A DNA stretch of 37,733 bases, taken from JAHDHW01 sp964551455. Its GTDB lineage: Bacteria; Bacteroidota; Bacteroidia; Chitinophagales; Saprospiraceae. This document shows, one piece after another, positions 27,108-36,160 of the stretch (within the stretch, counting starts at the first letter, position 1; the number at the start of each line of letters is the position of its first letter). Under the pieces are notes generated by a model that made no database searches, was not told the origin of the DNA, and worked only from the letters and a program-made list of their open reading frames with translations. The DNA is taken from NCBI GenBank assembly GCA_964551455.1, contig CAZKDA010000019.1, forward strand, positions 1 to 37,733, read 5' to 3'. The translations under genes were made by a program, and so were the position numbers.

Positions 27108-28262
27108 TCAGGTCAGCCAACTTTTGTAATAATCCTGGTCTTCGATTTTGGCTGCGAACTCGGTCATGAGCAAAGGACGGAAAGTGTCCACCATCACCGC
27201 GAGTTCGTGGGTTTCTTTTGCACCGATGCTCTTCTCGACGGTTCCGGGATGCGGGCCGTGCGGGATACCTCCGGGGTGAAGCGTGATCATACCTTTTTCG
27301 ACATGTTTCCGGCTCATAAAATCACCATCGACGTAATAAAGCACTTCATCGCTGTCAATATTGCTGTGGTTATAAGGCGCGGGAATAGCCAGCGGATGAT
27401 AATCAAACAATCTCGGCACAAAAGAACAGATCACGTAATTGCGGGCTGCGAAAGTCTGGTGAACCGGCGGCGGCTGGTGTACACGCCCTGTGATAGGCTC
27501 GAAATCATGGATTGAAAAAGCGTAGGGATAAACAAAACCATCCCAGCCAATGATGTCGAAAGGATGGCTCAGGTAATGGTATGGATAAATTTTGTCTCCT
27601 TTTTTGATATAAAAAAGAAAATCTCCTTTTTCGTCGTGGGTTTCGAGGTTTTCCGGTTTCCTGATGTCGCGCTCGCAAAACGGAGAATGCTCGAGCAACT
27701 GGCCAAATTCATTTCGGTAGCGTTTTGGCGTAACCACAGGAGAATAAGATTCAACGATGAACAGGCGGTTGTCCGTCCCGTCAAATTCCAATTGATAGAT
27801 CGTACCTCGCGGCACAACGAGATAATCGCCGTATCCAAACCTGATATTTCCGTACATCGTGCGAAGCGTCCCGGTTCCCTGGTGGATGAAGATCACTTCA
27901 TCGGCATCGGCATTTTTGAAGAAATAATCAGCCATGCTTTTTTTCGGCGCCGCCAGGATGATCTTACAATCGTTGTTCACCAACACGGGTTTCCGGCTTT
28001 TCAGGTAATCGTCTTCGGCTGCGATGTCAAAGCCTTTCAGGCTGCGGTGTTTCAGTTGTTCGTCATGGATGAGTTTGGGCGCCACGGAAAATGGCTCGTT
28101 GACCTGCACGATCTGGGTAGGCGGATTGATGTGGTAAAGGATCGAATACATATCGCTGAATCCTTCGGTGGAAAAGAGTTGCTCGTGATACAACTGACCA
28201 TCTTTCTGACGGAATTGAGTATGTCGTTTTGACGGGAATTTTCCCAGCGAAAAATAGTGCAT
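27108..28262 (-). CDS. hmgA: Homogentisate 1,2-dioxygenase
   Basis: 384 residues, a cupin-type Fe(II) dioxygenase that opens homogentisate to maleylacetoacetate. Family segments include VNNDCKIILAAPKKSMADYF, ADEVIFIHQGTGTLRTMYGN, GDYLVVPRGTIYQLEF, WDGFVYPYAFSIHDFEP, FVPRLFDYHPLAIPAPYNHS, and the metal-site region SDEVLYYVDGDFMSR with HPGGIPHGPHPG. It is shorter than the roughly 440-residue animal and proteobacterial enzyme, as I would expect for the Bacteroidota form. It lies between marR and hppD. Fumarylacetoacetase and the isomerase are not in the window. Confidence 0.93.
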   Translation of the reverse strand: MHYFSLGKFPSKRHTQFRQKDGQLYHEQLFSTEGFSDMYSILYHINPPTQIVQVNEPFSVAPKLIHDEQLKHRSLKGFDIAAEDDYLKSRKPVLVNNDCKIILAAPKKSMADYFFKNADADEVIFIHQGTGTLRTMYGNIRFGYGDYLVVPRGTIYQLEFDGTDNRLFIVESYSPVVTPKRYRNEFGQLLEHSPFCERDIRKPENLETHDEKGDFLFYIKKGDKIYPYHYLSHPFDIIGWDGFVYPYAFSIHDFEPITGRVHQPPPVHQTFAARNYVICSFVPRLFDYHPLAIPAPYNHSNIDSDEVLYYVDGDFMSRKHVEKGMITLHPGGIPHGPHPGTVEKSIGAKETHELAVMVDTFRPLLMTEFAAKIEDQDYYKSWLT

Positions 28263-28300
28263 AGAGGGATAAGTTTACTGGTTAAATAAATAGGGTCGAA

Positions 28301-28753
28301 TTATTTCAGGTTTTTAAAAACAGTGTCTAAAATATTTTTGAGTTGGTTGATCTCTTGGTCGGAAAGTCCGCTCCAGGCGTCAGCCCGGAAAGCTTCGACC
28401 GTTGGCATAATTTCGTTGATTTTTGCAACCCCCAGATCAGTTAAAAAAATATTGTATTTTCTGCGATCATCGGGATCGGGCTGGCGTTCCAGCAGTTGTT
28501 TGTTGCACAAAAGGTCGATGATCCGCGTTACGGTCGGCGCATCCTTAAAAGCCCGGGCGGCGATCTCGAACTGGCTCAGGCCGTTGGATTTTTCAAGTTC
28601 CTGGAGGATCACCCATTGGTCGGCTGTAATGCCGGCATTCATGTCATTGAGCAATTTATTGAAAGCTTGTTTCATTTTTTTCGCCGTTCGCTCGATGATG
28701 AAACCTGAAATTTCGATTTTAATATTCTTACCGTTATGTTGGTTGGCAGTCAT
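28301..28753 (-). CDS. MarR family transcriptional regulator
   Basis: The 150-residue winged-helix repressor has helices for dimerisation at both ends and a DNA-binding core: NGLSQFEIAARAFKDAPTVT, RIIDLLCNKQLLERQPDPDD, then RRKYNIFLTDLGVAKINEIM, the wing and closing helix typical of MarR. It is the first gene of the tyrosine-catabolism cluster, 38 nt before hmgA. The simplest reading is local control of hmgA-hppD and of itself, with a phenolic intermediate as ligand; this is inference. A palindrome at 28770-28793, straddling a -7-like box, is a candidate operator. Confidence 0.9.
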   Translation of the reverse strand: MTANQHNGKNIKIEISGFIIERTAKKMKQAFNKLLNDMNAGITADQWVILQELEKSNGLSQFEIAARAFKDAPTVTRIIDLLCNKQLLERQPDPDDRRKYNIFLTDLGVAKINEIMPTVEAFRADAWSGLSDQEINQLKNILDTVFKNLK

Positions 28754-28769
28754 AAAATTTAGTTGTTGT

Positions 28770-28793
28770 ACTAATTATTTGCAAGTTAATAAT
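28770..28793 (-). promoter_or_regulatory. Candidate MarR operator overlapping the promoter
   Basis: TAATTATT (28770-28777) and AATAATTA (28786-28793) are perfect inverted half-sites with an 8-nt spacer. Inside the spacer, the minus strand reads TAACTTGC (28779-28786), close to TAnnTTTG. Binding here would block the promoter of marR-hmgA-hppD. Confidence 0.45.
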
Positions 28794-28848
28794 TATAGCC
28801 AAACCTGCCAAACCGGATTCAGTAGTTTATACAAAAAAAAATAACGGA

Positions 28849-29865
28849 TCAGGATTTTTCGTCGATGCGGTGCGCCATCCGCTGGATGGCTTCAATGATA
28901 TTATCCAGTGCGGGCGGATAATCGACATATTTGATTTTCTCAGAGTCGTTGCCCCAGATACTAATAGTGACAACTTTTTTTTGAGCGCCGTAGGCTACTG
29001 CCAGCCTCAGCGGGATGGGAGTGGGTTTGTCGCGTTTCCTGTTTTGACAAAGGTTGTTTTCACAATCATAAACTGTTTCGAAATCGAAAAATCGCTGCGA
29101 GATGATATATTCTGCAAATTGTTCGATCTCCTCTCTGGGAATATCTTTTTTGGTCACGACAAGGCCGCCGTGTAGGCTTTTGAATTCTTTGATCAGCCGG
29201 CCATTGCTTTTGATATAGATATAATCTCTGAGCACAGGATCGATCCCGCCATAATAGCCGCCGCCGATCAGTTCGATGCTGATATAAACTTGTTTTTTTT
29301 CAGGTTCGTCTTTGACTTTCCGGTTTTTTTTGTTGCCTTTTTTGCCAAAGGCGATCCACTTTTTTTTGTCTTTCTTTTCATTAACGGTTTCCACAATGAC
29401 GTCAGGAAGCTCATAGGCGGGTTTTACAAAAGGAGCGTCTTTGCTTTCCACCCGTATAAAATGGTATTGATAAGTACCCTTGCTATTTGGCTGGGTGAAT
29501 TCCAGGATGAGTTTGTTTTTATTGATCTCGGCGATCTCGAATTTATTGATATGTTTAAAGCTGTAAAAAAGCTCGCTCCCGCTCAGGCTCCAGGTGCCGC
29601 GGGACATCGTTCCGTTGAGGTACTGCTCGTAAGTATAATTGTATTTAAAATGGAGGTAATAATCGTAAAAGTTTTCAGCCTGGTGGATGATGGTATTCGA
29701 TTCGAGATGGATCGCGTAGGTATATCGCCATTTGGTTTCGATGATCGCCCGCTCATCGGCAGCCGGATAGCGCGAACCCCAGGCTCCCGAACCTGTTTGT
29801 GCAAAGGCTGGCAAGCCGATTATCAAACCGGTCATTAAAGCGACGATCCGGAGGAAGATATTCAT
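28849..29865 (-). CDS. Exported hypothetical protein, possibly DUF6438-like C-terminus
   Basis: 338 residues with a Sec signal peptide (IVALMTGLIIGLPAFAQ). The N-terminal half (about 40-160) is lipocalin-like beta sheet (WRYTYAIHLESNTIIHQAEN, GTMSRGTWSLSGSELFYSF). A very basic linker follows (KKDKKKWIAFGKKGNKKNRK). The C-terminal half (about 195-335; YISIELIGGGYYGGIDPVLR, CENNLCQNRKRDKPTPIPLR) weakly recalls DUF6438 repeats seen in the lipoprotein at 34909-35913. No enzyme motif is visible. It should be periplasmic or surface-located. It is co-directional with, and 95 nt upstream of, the marR cluster but not obviously linked to it. Confidence 0.65.
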   Translation of the reverse strand: MNIFLRIVALMTGLIIGLPAFAQTGSGAWGSRYPAADERAIIETKWRYTYAIHLESNTIIHQAENFYDYYLHFKYNYTYEQYLNGTMSRGTWSLSGSELFYSFKHINKFEIAEINKNKLILEFTQPNSKGTYQYHFIRVESKDAPFVKPAYELPDVIVETVNEKKDKKKWIAFGKKGNKKNRKVKDEPEKKQVYISIELIGGGYYGGIDPVLRDYIYIKSNGRLIKEFKSLHGGLVVTKKDIPREEIEQFAEYIISQRFFDFETVYDCENNLCQNRKRDKPTPIPLRLAVAYGAQKKVVTISIWGNDSEKIKYVDYPPALDNIIEAIQRMAHRIDEKS

Positions 29866-30042
29866 CTCAGATATTATTTGTGTTTCATTTTTTCATGCCG
29901 GCGATGTTGCCAATCATATTTTGCAAGCTATAAAATGTAAAATTAAGCAGCTATGAAAAGATTGTCAATTTATCCTGCCTGTTCCTGCTGGTAAACAACA
30001 GACCAACAAGGAAATCTCAATTCGAAGAAGACTTTGGGTTCC

Positions 30043-31557
30043 CTAAAATTTGAAACCCACCGTAAGCAAAATATTGCTTCTTTGGAATGAATAATTCACG
30101 GTTTGCTGCAAACTCTTGTTGTTATTCAAATAATAAGGTATGTATTCCGCATCATTTTGCAAATACCTGTAAGCCAGGTCGAAAAAAACGACCCGCAAAC
30201 GGTAGCCCAGCCCGAAGCTGTATGCGGTGCTGGAGTAATCCCCCACAGCATGGGGAGATCCGTAAAAACCAACTCCTGCCCGAACCCTGAATCTATTCAA
30301 AGCATATTCTCCACCAACTTTAACATTGATGACATTTTCAAACATTTCATCGATCTCATTATTTACAATGCGTTCGTAGGCAGCATCGGCGGGGTTATCG
30401 CTGTTTGAGGTCAGGTTGAAGGAAGCATTGCGATAGTTCACATATTCAATTTCCGCGGTTATAAAACCCGACTTTTGGATAATCACACCAACATTTCCAA
30501 TGAATCGCCAGGGGGTGGACAGGCCGTACCTGAAAGCGCCTTCGGGTGATCGTTCGCGCGCTCTTTCAACGATGCCTCCAAAATCATAACTATATTCCAA
30601 AACGGTATGGAAGGTATCGGTCAATGAATATGCCGTCGGTGTATGGATGGCAGCCCCTACGCGGAGCGCCTGGCTGACCCGGTAAATGGCTCCGAGCTTT
30701 AAGTTGATTCCTGCACCCCTGGTTTTCACTCTTTCCTCGAAGGTCATATCGACAAAGCTGATAATTTCGTCATTGGGGTCTTCTTCCATATAGGTTTTGT
30801 TTACTTCAAAATTGACAATGGGAACGCCAATGGTGGCGCCGAGCATCAACTTTTCATTGTAGTTGCCGGCCATGGAAAATACCAGTTCGCTGATACCTCC
30901 CTTTCTCCTGACGGTTTGCCGTTTTTGTATATCCGGATTTTCGCCTGTGAGTGCGAAATGATAATCGAAGTCGTTTATATAATCGAAACCGATCGTGTCG
31001 AGGGTATAAATAGCCCCGGTGGAATAAGCAGGGCCTGCTTCGAATGCATCGAGATCGTCAGGATGTAGGCCATTGCCATTTTGGTCAAAAGCTCTTTCCA
31101 GGAACCGGTCAACATAGGAACCTTTGGTTTTTCCGCTATAAAAAAAAGTTTGTTTGAAATCAGCCAGTCTGTTTATTCCGAATGCAAAATTCAGGGATTT
31201 CCATTTCGGATGTAATGGCCTTGTATTCAGGACAAGCCCTGCATTATTTAAGTTGAATTTAGTCTCAGCGACGTTGAAAGGCCCGGAAGCAGCGCCTTCC
31301 AGGTCAGCGGCTGTGTTATTAAAGATAAAGCCGGGAGTCAGGGTAAGTTCTGAAGTACGGAAAATCGCTAATCCCGCAGGGTTTGAACTGATCACCGAAA
31401 AGTCGCCGCCCAAGGCTCCGATACCTCCGCCGACTCCGACAGTGCGGGCTGTTCCTTCTAAATCAAAATAAGAAAACCTTAAGGCATCCAGAGCGGTTTG
31501 GGCAATGATAAAATAACCCCAAAGTATAGCTGGAAATAAGAGAATGATCCTTTTCAT
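30043..31557 (-). CDS. OmpP1/FadL/TodX-like outer-membrane protein
   Basis: 504 residues with a signal peptide (IILLFPAILWGYFIIAQ). The N-terminal plug-like start (ALRFSYFDLEGTARTVGVGG, GIGALGGDFSVISSNPAGLA) is the hallmark of Bacteroidota FadL/OmpP1 relatives. It is followed by alternating aromatic strands ending in the C-terminal phenylalanine (SNILLTVGFKF), as expected for an outer-membrane barrel. FadL proteins import long-chain fatty acids or other hydrophobic compounds; the Bacteroidota members are poorly characterised. Length is typical. No transport partner is nearby, and no promoter consensus was confirmed. Confidence 0.85.
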   Translation of the reverse strand: MKRIILLFPAILWGYFIIAQTALDALRFSYFDLEGTARTVGVGGGIGALGGDFSVISSNPAGLAIFRTSELTLTPGFIFNNTAADLEGAASGPFNVAETKFNLNNAGLVLNTRPLHPKWKSLNFAFGINRLADFKQTFFYSGKTKGSYVDRFLERAFDQNGNGLHPDDLDAFEAGPAYSTGAIYTLDTIGFDYINDFDYHFALTGENPDIQKRQTVRRKGGISELVFSMAGNYNEKLMLGATIGVPIVNFEVNKTYMEEDPNDEIISFVDMTFEERVKTRGAGINLKLGAIYRVSQALRVGAAIHTPTAYSLTDTFHTVLEYSYDFGGIVERARERSPEGAFRYGLSTPWRFIGNVGVIIQKSGFITAEIEYVNYRNASFNLTSNSDNPADAAYERIVNNEIDEMFENVINVKVGGEYALNRFRVRAGVGFYGSPHAVGDYSSTAYSFGLGYRLRVVFFDLAYRYLQNDAEYIPYYLNNNKSLQQTVNYSFQRSNILLTVGFKF

Positions 31558-31672
31558 TTTTTTAATTGCAAATAGTTTTCAGAATAAATTAAAAGACTGA
31601 TAAGGCGGGTTGGCCACAAGTTGAAGCGTTGAAAGTACAAAAATCAAATTGACAAAGCCGACTGGTTTTTAT

Positions 31673-31713
31673 AAAAAAAGTGGGTGAACTGAATTGATCC
31701 ACCCACTTTTTTT
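31673..31713. terminator. Hairpin terminator
   Basis: AAAAAAAGTGGGTG (31673-31686) pairs with CACCCACTTTTTTT (31700-31713), a 14-bp stem. It closes the low-complexity gene ending at 31737 on the minus strand. Confidence 0.85.
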
Positions 31714-31736
31714 ATAAATCATGCAAAACGCAGAAT

Positions 31737-32984
31737 TTATCTTGGCCCTCTGCTTGATCTCGGAGATGAACCTCCTCCGCGAGAGCCGCTGCTTGACGGA
31801 GTTGATCTTGACGGAGTGCTGATGCTTCCGCCGGAAGAACTCGGGTTGTTGCTTCGGCTATTATTAAAGGTACCTGAAGAGTTCCGGTTGCTGTTTCGAT
31901 TATTGTTGAAATTTCCGGAAGAGTTCCGGTTGTTATTCCTTGAATTATTGAAGATCGAAGACCTGTTATTGGAACGGGTTGGTTTATCATAATTCTGTTG
32001 CGTAGGCCTTGTCGTCCTGGTCGCGTTTTTATCTGTATCAGATCCTCTGGCCGGAGGCTGGTAGGCTGGATTACTACGCTCTGTACGCGTTGCATTGGGA
32101 TTGCGGCTGTTGTTTCGGGAATCCGAACCGGAAACATCGTAAACATCTATCGGAGTGCTGTTCCGGCTGTTTCTTGCCGATTGAGAATTATTGCCGGAAT
32201 TGTCATTCAGATGGTCAAATTTAGCTGAACCCGCACGAGGCGAATTCCTGGAAGCGCCTGTATTCCCCATTCTCGAACCATAATAAACATCGTCTGTGGA
32301 TCCATAACTGGTGGTTGTGAAAGCATAAGGATTGCTAAAGGAAGGCGGGCAATGCGGATTATAACCTCCATACCCTCCATAACTATAACCACTGCCGTAG
32401 CCGTAGCCGCCACCATAGCCATATCCGTTGTAGGCATAAGGATCATAGCCATAGCCGCCACCATATCCACCATAACCGTAATAATTGTTGATAACGGTAT
32501 AGTTGCCATAAGGCCTGTAGCCTCTGTAGCCAAATGGCCGGTTCCACCAACTCCAGCCACGGTTCCAGGAATTGACATAAATGATACTTATGGAATTGCT
32601 GTAAATGTATGCGGGGTTGCCAAAAGCATACGCAGGATTGTAATAATACATATCTACATAAACCGGATCGTAAAATCCAAAGCCGTAATATGGCCTGTGG
32701 AATCTTCTGATCCTGGATGAATAGTAATAGTCGTATTCATCTTCGTCGTAGTTATATTCATCATAGCCATATTCTTCATCATCAAAATCATCCTGGTAAG
32801 AATTGTTTTGATTACTGTTGCTATAATAATCATCATCATCGTAGGAAGAACTCGAAGTCGATGAATAAAAATCCTCATCGGTAGCGGGATCGTAGTAAAT
32901 ATCATCAAATTGAGCCAGCGATAATGACGTACCGGACAATAAGAAAAACGCAACTAAAAGAAAAGAAAAATCATATTTTTTCAT
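31737..32984 (-). CDS. Exported low-complexity protein (Asp/Tyr, Gly/Tyr and Asn/Ser/Arg blocks)
   Basis: 415 residues with a clear signal peptide (FLLVAFFLLSGTSLSLAQ). The mature chain has three compositional blocks: an acidic/Tyr block (about 25-90; DDEEYGYDEYNYDEDEYDYY), a Tyr/Gly block (about 95-225; YGYGGYGGGYGYDPYAYNG), and a long Asn/Ser/Arg block (about 235-400; NNRNSSGNFNNNRNSNRNSS) ending in SRGPR. No folded domain or T9SS tail is visible. It is probably a disordered, sticky surface or periplasmic protein; the charge split (acidic N, basic C) could allow self-association, which is inference. Such proteins occur in Bacteroidota but I know no assigned function. Confidence 0.8.
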   Translation of the reverse strand: MKKYDFSFLLVAFFLLSGTSLSLAQFDDIYYDPATDEDFYSSTSSSSYDDDDYYSNSNQNNSYQDDFDDEEYGYDEYNYDEDEYDYYYSSRIRRFHRPYYGFGFYDPVYVDMYYYNPAYAFGNPAYIYSNSISIIYVNSWNRGWSWWNRPFGYRGYRPYGNYTVINNYYGYGGYGGGYGYDPYAYNGYGYGGGYGYGSGYSYGGYGGYNPHCPPSFSNPYAFTTTSYGSTDDVYYGSRMGNTGASRNSPRAGSAKFDHLNDNSGNNSQSARNSRNSTPIDVYDVSGSDSRNNSRNPNATRTERSNPAYQPPARGSDTDKNATRTTRPTQQNYDKPTRSNNRSSIFNNSRNNNRNSSGNFNNNRNSNRNSSGTFNNSRSNNPSSSGGSISTPSRSTPSSSGSRGGGSSPRSSRGPR

Positions 32985-33336
32985 GATACAAATTTTAAAT
33001 GTAATTACTGTGACTCTCTTACAAGTTACAGGCGTAATTTATTACTTTTGCGGCTATTATTTTGTTAAAACTGTATTAAAGTTAAAAAAGCCGACGGATC
33101 TGCTCCGGTTATTCGTGTCAAATGACTTTGCAAATATATAAAAGCTAACAAAATTCAATTTGTAAAGTTTTAGTTGTCACTTTATTATCCTGGAAAATTT
33201 AAGACAGGCGGCCAACCTTTAAGACATTATAAAAAACAGCATTTTTGAAACCATATTTCCGCCGGATAAGTTTACAGAGTTTGTATCCGAGATATTGCTT
33301 TTCACAGATGAATTTGAATTAATCACAAAGTTACTA
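32985..33336. other. Divergent intergenic region with a plus-strand -7 box
   Basis: It lies between the low-complexity gene and proS. TACTTTTG at 33043-33050 (plus) is an exact TAnnTTTG, about 290 nt before the proS ATG, implying a long leader if used. On the minus strand TAACTTGT (near 33020-33027) could serve the low-complexity gene. No small gene or riboswitch was recognised in the leader. Confidence 0.5.
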
Positions 33337-34803
33337 ATGGCAAAAGAAATAACCGGTCGAAGTGAAGATTATTCGCAATGGTACAATGATATCGTCAAAA
33401 AAGCCGGCCTCGCTGAGCATTCTGCAGTCAGAGGCTGTATGGTGATCAAACCGCATGGATTTGGCATCTGGGAAATGATGCGCGACCAACTCGACAAAAT
33501 GTTTAAAGAAACGGGGCACGTCAACGCTTATTTTCCATTGTTTATCCCCAAGAGCTTTTTGAGCCGGGAGGCTGCACATGTGGAAGGTTTTGCCAAAGAA
33601 TGCGCTGTTGTCACCCACCATCGCCTGATGAACGACCCGAATGGCGGCGGCGTGATAGTCGATCCCGATTCAAAACTGGAAGAAGAACTAATCATACGAC
33701 CTACTTCGGAAACCATCATCTGGAATACTTACAGGGATTGGATCAATTCTTACCGCGATCTCCCACTGCTTATCAACCAGTGGGCGAATGTCGTTCGATG
33801 GGAAATGCGTACCCGGTTGTTTTTAAGAACTGCCGAGTTTCTCTGGCAGGAAGGACATACCGCTCATGCTACCAAACAAGAAGCTATTGATGAAACTTTG
33901 CTGATCCTCGATATTTACGCAAAGTTCGCTGAAGAATATATGGCCATGCCGGTCATCAAAGGCGTGAAAACTGCCAACGAACGATTTGCCGGCGCCGAGG
34001 ACACCTACACCATAGAAGCACTGATGCAGGATTCACGGGCGCTCCAGGCCGGCACCTCTCATTTTCTGGGGCAGAATTTTGCAAAAGCTTTCAATGTGAT
34101 GTTCCTCGACGAAAACCAGAAGCAGGAGTATGTCTGGGCTACCTCCTGGGGCGTGTCCACACGTCTGGTCGGAGGATTGATCATGACGCATTCGGACGAC
34201 GACGGGCTGATCCTGCCTCCCCGCCTCGCGCCTACACAGGTAGTCATTGTGCCCATTCCAAAACCAGATCCTGCAATCGGCGAAGTTGCTGAAAAGGTGA
34301 TGAAAGCCCTGAAGGAAAAAGGCATCACGGTAAAATACGACTCTGATACCAAAAAACGTCCCGGGTTTAAATTCGCTGAATACGAGATGCGCGGCATCCC
34401 GGTTCGGCTTGGGCTGGGCGCCAGGGATATTCAAAACGGCCAGATCGAAGTAGCCAGAAGGGATACCAAAGAAAAATCCCTGCAATCCATTGACGGGATT
34501 GCCGAATCCGTTCAAAACCTGCTGGAAGATATTCAAAACAACCTTTTCCAAAAAGCGCTGAAATTCAGGGACGAACGAATAACCGCCGTTGACAACTTTG
34601 AAGAATTTCAATCGGTTTTGGATGGCAAAGGTGGATTTATCTCCGCTCATTGGGACGGAACCTCGGAAACGGAACTCAAAATCAAGGAATTGACCAAAGC
34701 AACCATCCGTTGCATTCCGATCAATAACCCACTGGAAAACGGCAAGTGTATCCTCACCGGCAATCCTTCAAAGCAAAGGGTTTTGTTTGCCAGGGCCTAC
34801 TGA
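33337..34803 (+). CDS. proS: Proline--tRNA ligase (archaeal/eukaryotic-type ProS)
   Basis: 488 residues from the ATG at 33337 (MAKEITGRSEDYSQWYNDIV). A TTG at 33295 would add 14 residues (MLFTDEFELITKLL) foreign to the family. The class II synthetase charges tRNA-Pro. Class II segments seen are AVRGCMVIKPHGFGIWEMMR, the ATP-site RPTSETIIWNTYRDWI, RWEMRTRLFLRTAEFLWQEG and TSWGVSTRLVGGLIMTHSDD, followed by the anticodon-binding domain. It lacks the large editing insertion of the bacterial-type enzyme and carries the C-terminal zinc-type extension ending CILTGNPSKQRVLFARAY. The 3' end (34638 onward) is duplicated at 35995-36160. Confidence 0.96.
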   Translation: MAKEITGRSEDYSQWYNDIVKKAGLAEHSAVRGCMVIKPHGFGIWEMMRDQLDKMFKETGHVNAYFPLFIPKSFLSREAAHVEGFAKECAVVTHHRLMNDPNGGGVIVDPDSKLEEELIIRPTSETIIWNTYRDWINSYRDLPLLINQWANVVRWEMRTRLFLRTAEFLWQEGHTAHATKQEAIDETLLILDIYAKFAEEYMAMPVIKGVKTANERFAGAEDTYTIEALMQDSRALQAGTSHFLGQNFAKAFNVMFLDENQKQEYVWATSWGVSTRLVGGLIMTHSDDDGLILPPRLAPTQVVIVPIPKPDPAIGEVAEKVMKALKEKGITVKYDSDTKKRPGFKFAEYEMRGIPVRLGLGARDIQNGQIEVARRDTKEKSLQSIDGIAESVQNLLEDIQNNLFQKALKFRDERITAVDNFEEFQSVLDGKGGFISAHWDGTSETELKIKELTKATIRCIPINNPLENGKCILTGNPSKQRVLFARAY

Positions 34804-34862
34804 TACCTGGTTGGAAGCTACTGTTATCAGCGCTCTCTACACCATTTTTTCCGTGATAAAAT
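34638..34862 (+). repeat. proS 3' end plus flank, copy 1 of a diverged direct repeat
   Basis: 34638-34803 aligns without gaps to 35995-36160 (141 of 162 identical over the 54 aligned codons, about 87%). Similarity continues about 60 nt past the stop at roughly 65% identity (to about 34862 and 36218). Confidence 0.85.
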
Positions 34863-34908
34863 TGTTGTGAGACTTTTTTTTGAAGTGCCTGTTTGTTTGG
34901 AACGGTCA

Positions 34909-35913
34909 CTAATACATTAATTCTTCTAAGTCTATTTCACTTTTGTCTTTTGAAATAGGGCTTACAAAAGTGAAATCATCTTCAACATAAATTTCATCAA
35001 TTTTCCTAAAAAGTTCTTTTAGCCCAAATGTACCTGATTTGCCACTAGCATGTACTTCCTTAATTGTGCCTTGATTGTATTTTATAACGAGCTTTACCTG
35101 AACTTCATGCAAAAAACCGTCATAGTAGTTTTTAAGGGTTTTAATTGGGATATAGGAAGCCCATTTCCATAAATCATCAAGTTTTTCTTTTTTCAGATTT
35201 TTCGTATAAAAACCATGTTTTTTATTATGACTTATTTCTGCAAGATTGACTATACCTTTTTTGGTAATTGAAATGATGATTTGTGGACAATAACCCTTAC
35301 AACCGTATTGGTACATTGAAATTTTTTCAATGTCATATTCCTTTTTTGAAAATGGATATTCTATCAGTGCATTGTCCACAACTGCCAAATAGTAGCTCTT
35401 TATGAATTCCAATAATTCACCCTGAGCAATGATTTCAACCGTAGTCTCATAGTTTTTAATGTAATATCTCTTATCTATTTGTGCTAAAATGGGTAAATAT
35501 TCTTTACTACGCTCACCTCTATCCAGGTCTAAAAAGACATATTTATTATTATTACTGCCAAGTATTACAATAGGTCTGGTCCCAGAATAATATCCATAGA
35601 TCAAAATGTCATTGATGTTGTCCGAGTTTATATCCTGAATATACCAACTTGAAAGATTTAAACTGTCAATTAAACCAAGGAGCTTTTTATCTCTGTAAAG
35701 CTCTTTTATAGGCTTGATCTTGAATGTTTTATACTCGTCTTTGGTCTTGAATTCATCAAAGTTTTTGACAACAAATTCAATAACCTGTTCCTTAGATTTA
35801 AGTTGATCTATTTGATTTGTGTTCTTTGTTTTGCCAACATCCGAGCTACTTTTACATGAAAATACAGCCGTCAGAAATGCAAGACAAAAAAGTAAAAAAA
35901 TATGCCTAATCAT
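34909..35913 (-). CDS. Lipoprotein with DUF6438-like domain
   Basis: 334 residues. The N-terminus (LLFCLAFLTAVFSCKSSS) is a lipoprotein signal with lipobox VFSC. The C-terminal part, from about residue 195 (IEKISMYQYGCKGYCPQIII), carries the Cys-containing GC..YCP motif and following strands of DUF6438, a family I know mainly from Bacteroidota lipoproteins; the function is unknown. The middle (NINDILIYGYYSGTRPIVIL) resembles an FG-GAP/repeat-like beta segment. The gene is distinctly more AT-rich than its neighbours and lies between the two copies of the proS 3' end, suggesting acquisition by transfer. Upstream is the 12-bp palindrome TTGTTATAACAA (35939-35950). Confidence 0.75.
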   Translation of the reverse strand: MIRHIFLLFCLAFLTAVFSCKSSSDVGKTKNTNQIDQLKSKEQVIEFVVKNFDEFKTKDEYKTFKIKPIKELYRDKKLLGLIDSLNLSSWYIQDINSDNINDILIYGYYSGTRPIVILGSNNNKYVFLDLDRGERSKEYLPILAQIDKRYYIKNYETTVEIIAQGELLEFIKSYYLAVVDNALIEYPFSKKEYDIEKISMYQYGCKGYCPQIIISITKKGIVNLAEISHNKKHGFYTKNLKKEKLDDLWKWASYIPIKTLKNYYDGFLHEVQVKLVIKYNQGTIKEVHASGKSGTFGLKELFRKIDEIYVEDDFTFVSPISKDKSEIDLEELMY

Positions 35914-35994
35914 TTATCATTATTTTCTTTATTATTAATTGTTATAACAACGTATAACTAACATTTCAAATTTTTGGCGGAAGTCCAAAAGCTC

Positions 35995-36160
35995 TATCTC
36001 GGCTCATTGGGACGGAACCCCAGAGATGGAACTCAAAATAAAAGAATTGACCAAGGCAACCATCCGCTGCATCCCGCTCAACAATTCACTCAAAGACGGC
36101 AAGTGCATCCTCACCGGCAATCCTTCGAAGCAAAGGGTTTTGTTTGCCCGAGCCTACTGA
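35995..36160 (+). pseudogene. proS 3'-end fragment (second, diverged copy)
   Basis: It encodes ISAHWDGTPEMELKIKELTK ATIRCIPLNN SLKDGKCILT GNPSKQRVLFARAY-stop in frame, with no start codon. Against proS, 6 of 53 residues differ and most nucleotide changes are silent. It therefore looks like the end of a homologous proS that evolved under selection rather than a decayed copy. It lies just beyond the AT-rich lipoprotein gene. Confidence 0.88.

Noticed and set aside
32207..32953. Two further minus-strand frames rich in Met/Ile inside the low-complexity gene
   Set aside because: They are frame shadows produced by the repetitive Tyr/Gly and Asp codons; they have no signal or family.
33295..33336. 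Upstream TTG start of proS
   Set aside because: It adds 14 residues unlike ProS; the ATG at 33337 gives the normal N-terminus.
35939..35960. Integron attC-like motif (TTGTTATAACAACGTATAAC)
   Set aside because: The words do not satisfy the attC core consensus (RYYYAAC / GTTRRRY), no integrase or paired arm was seen, and the site is simply upstream of the lipoprotein gene.
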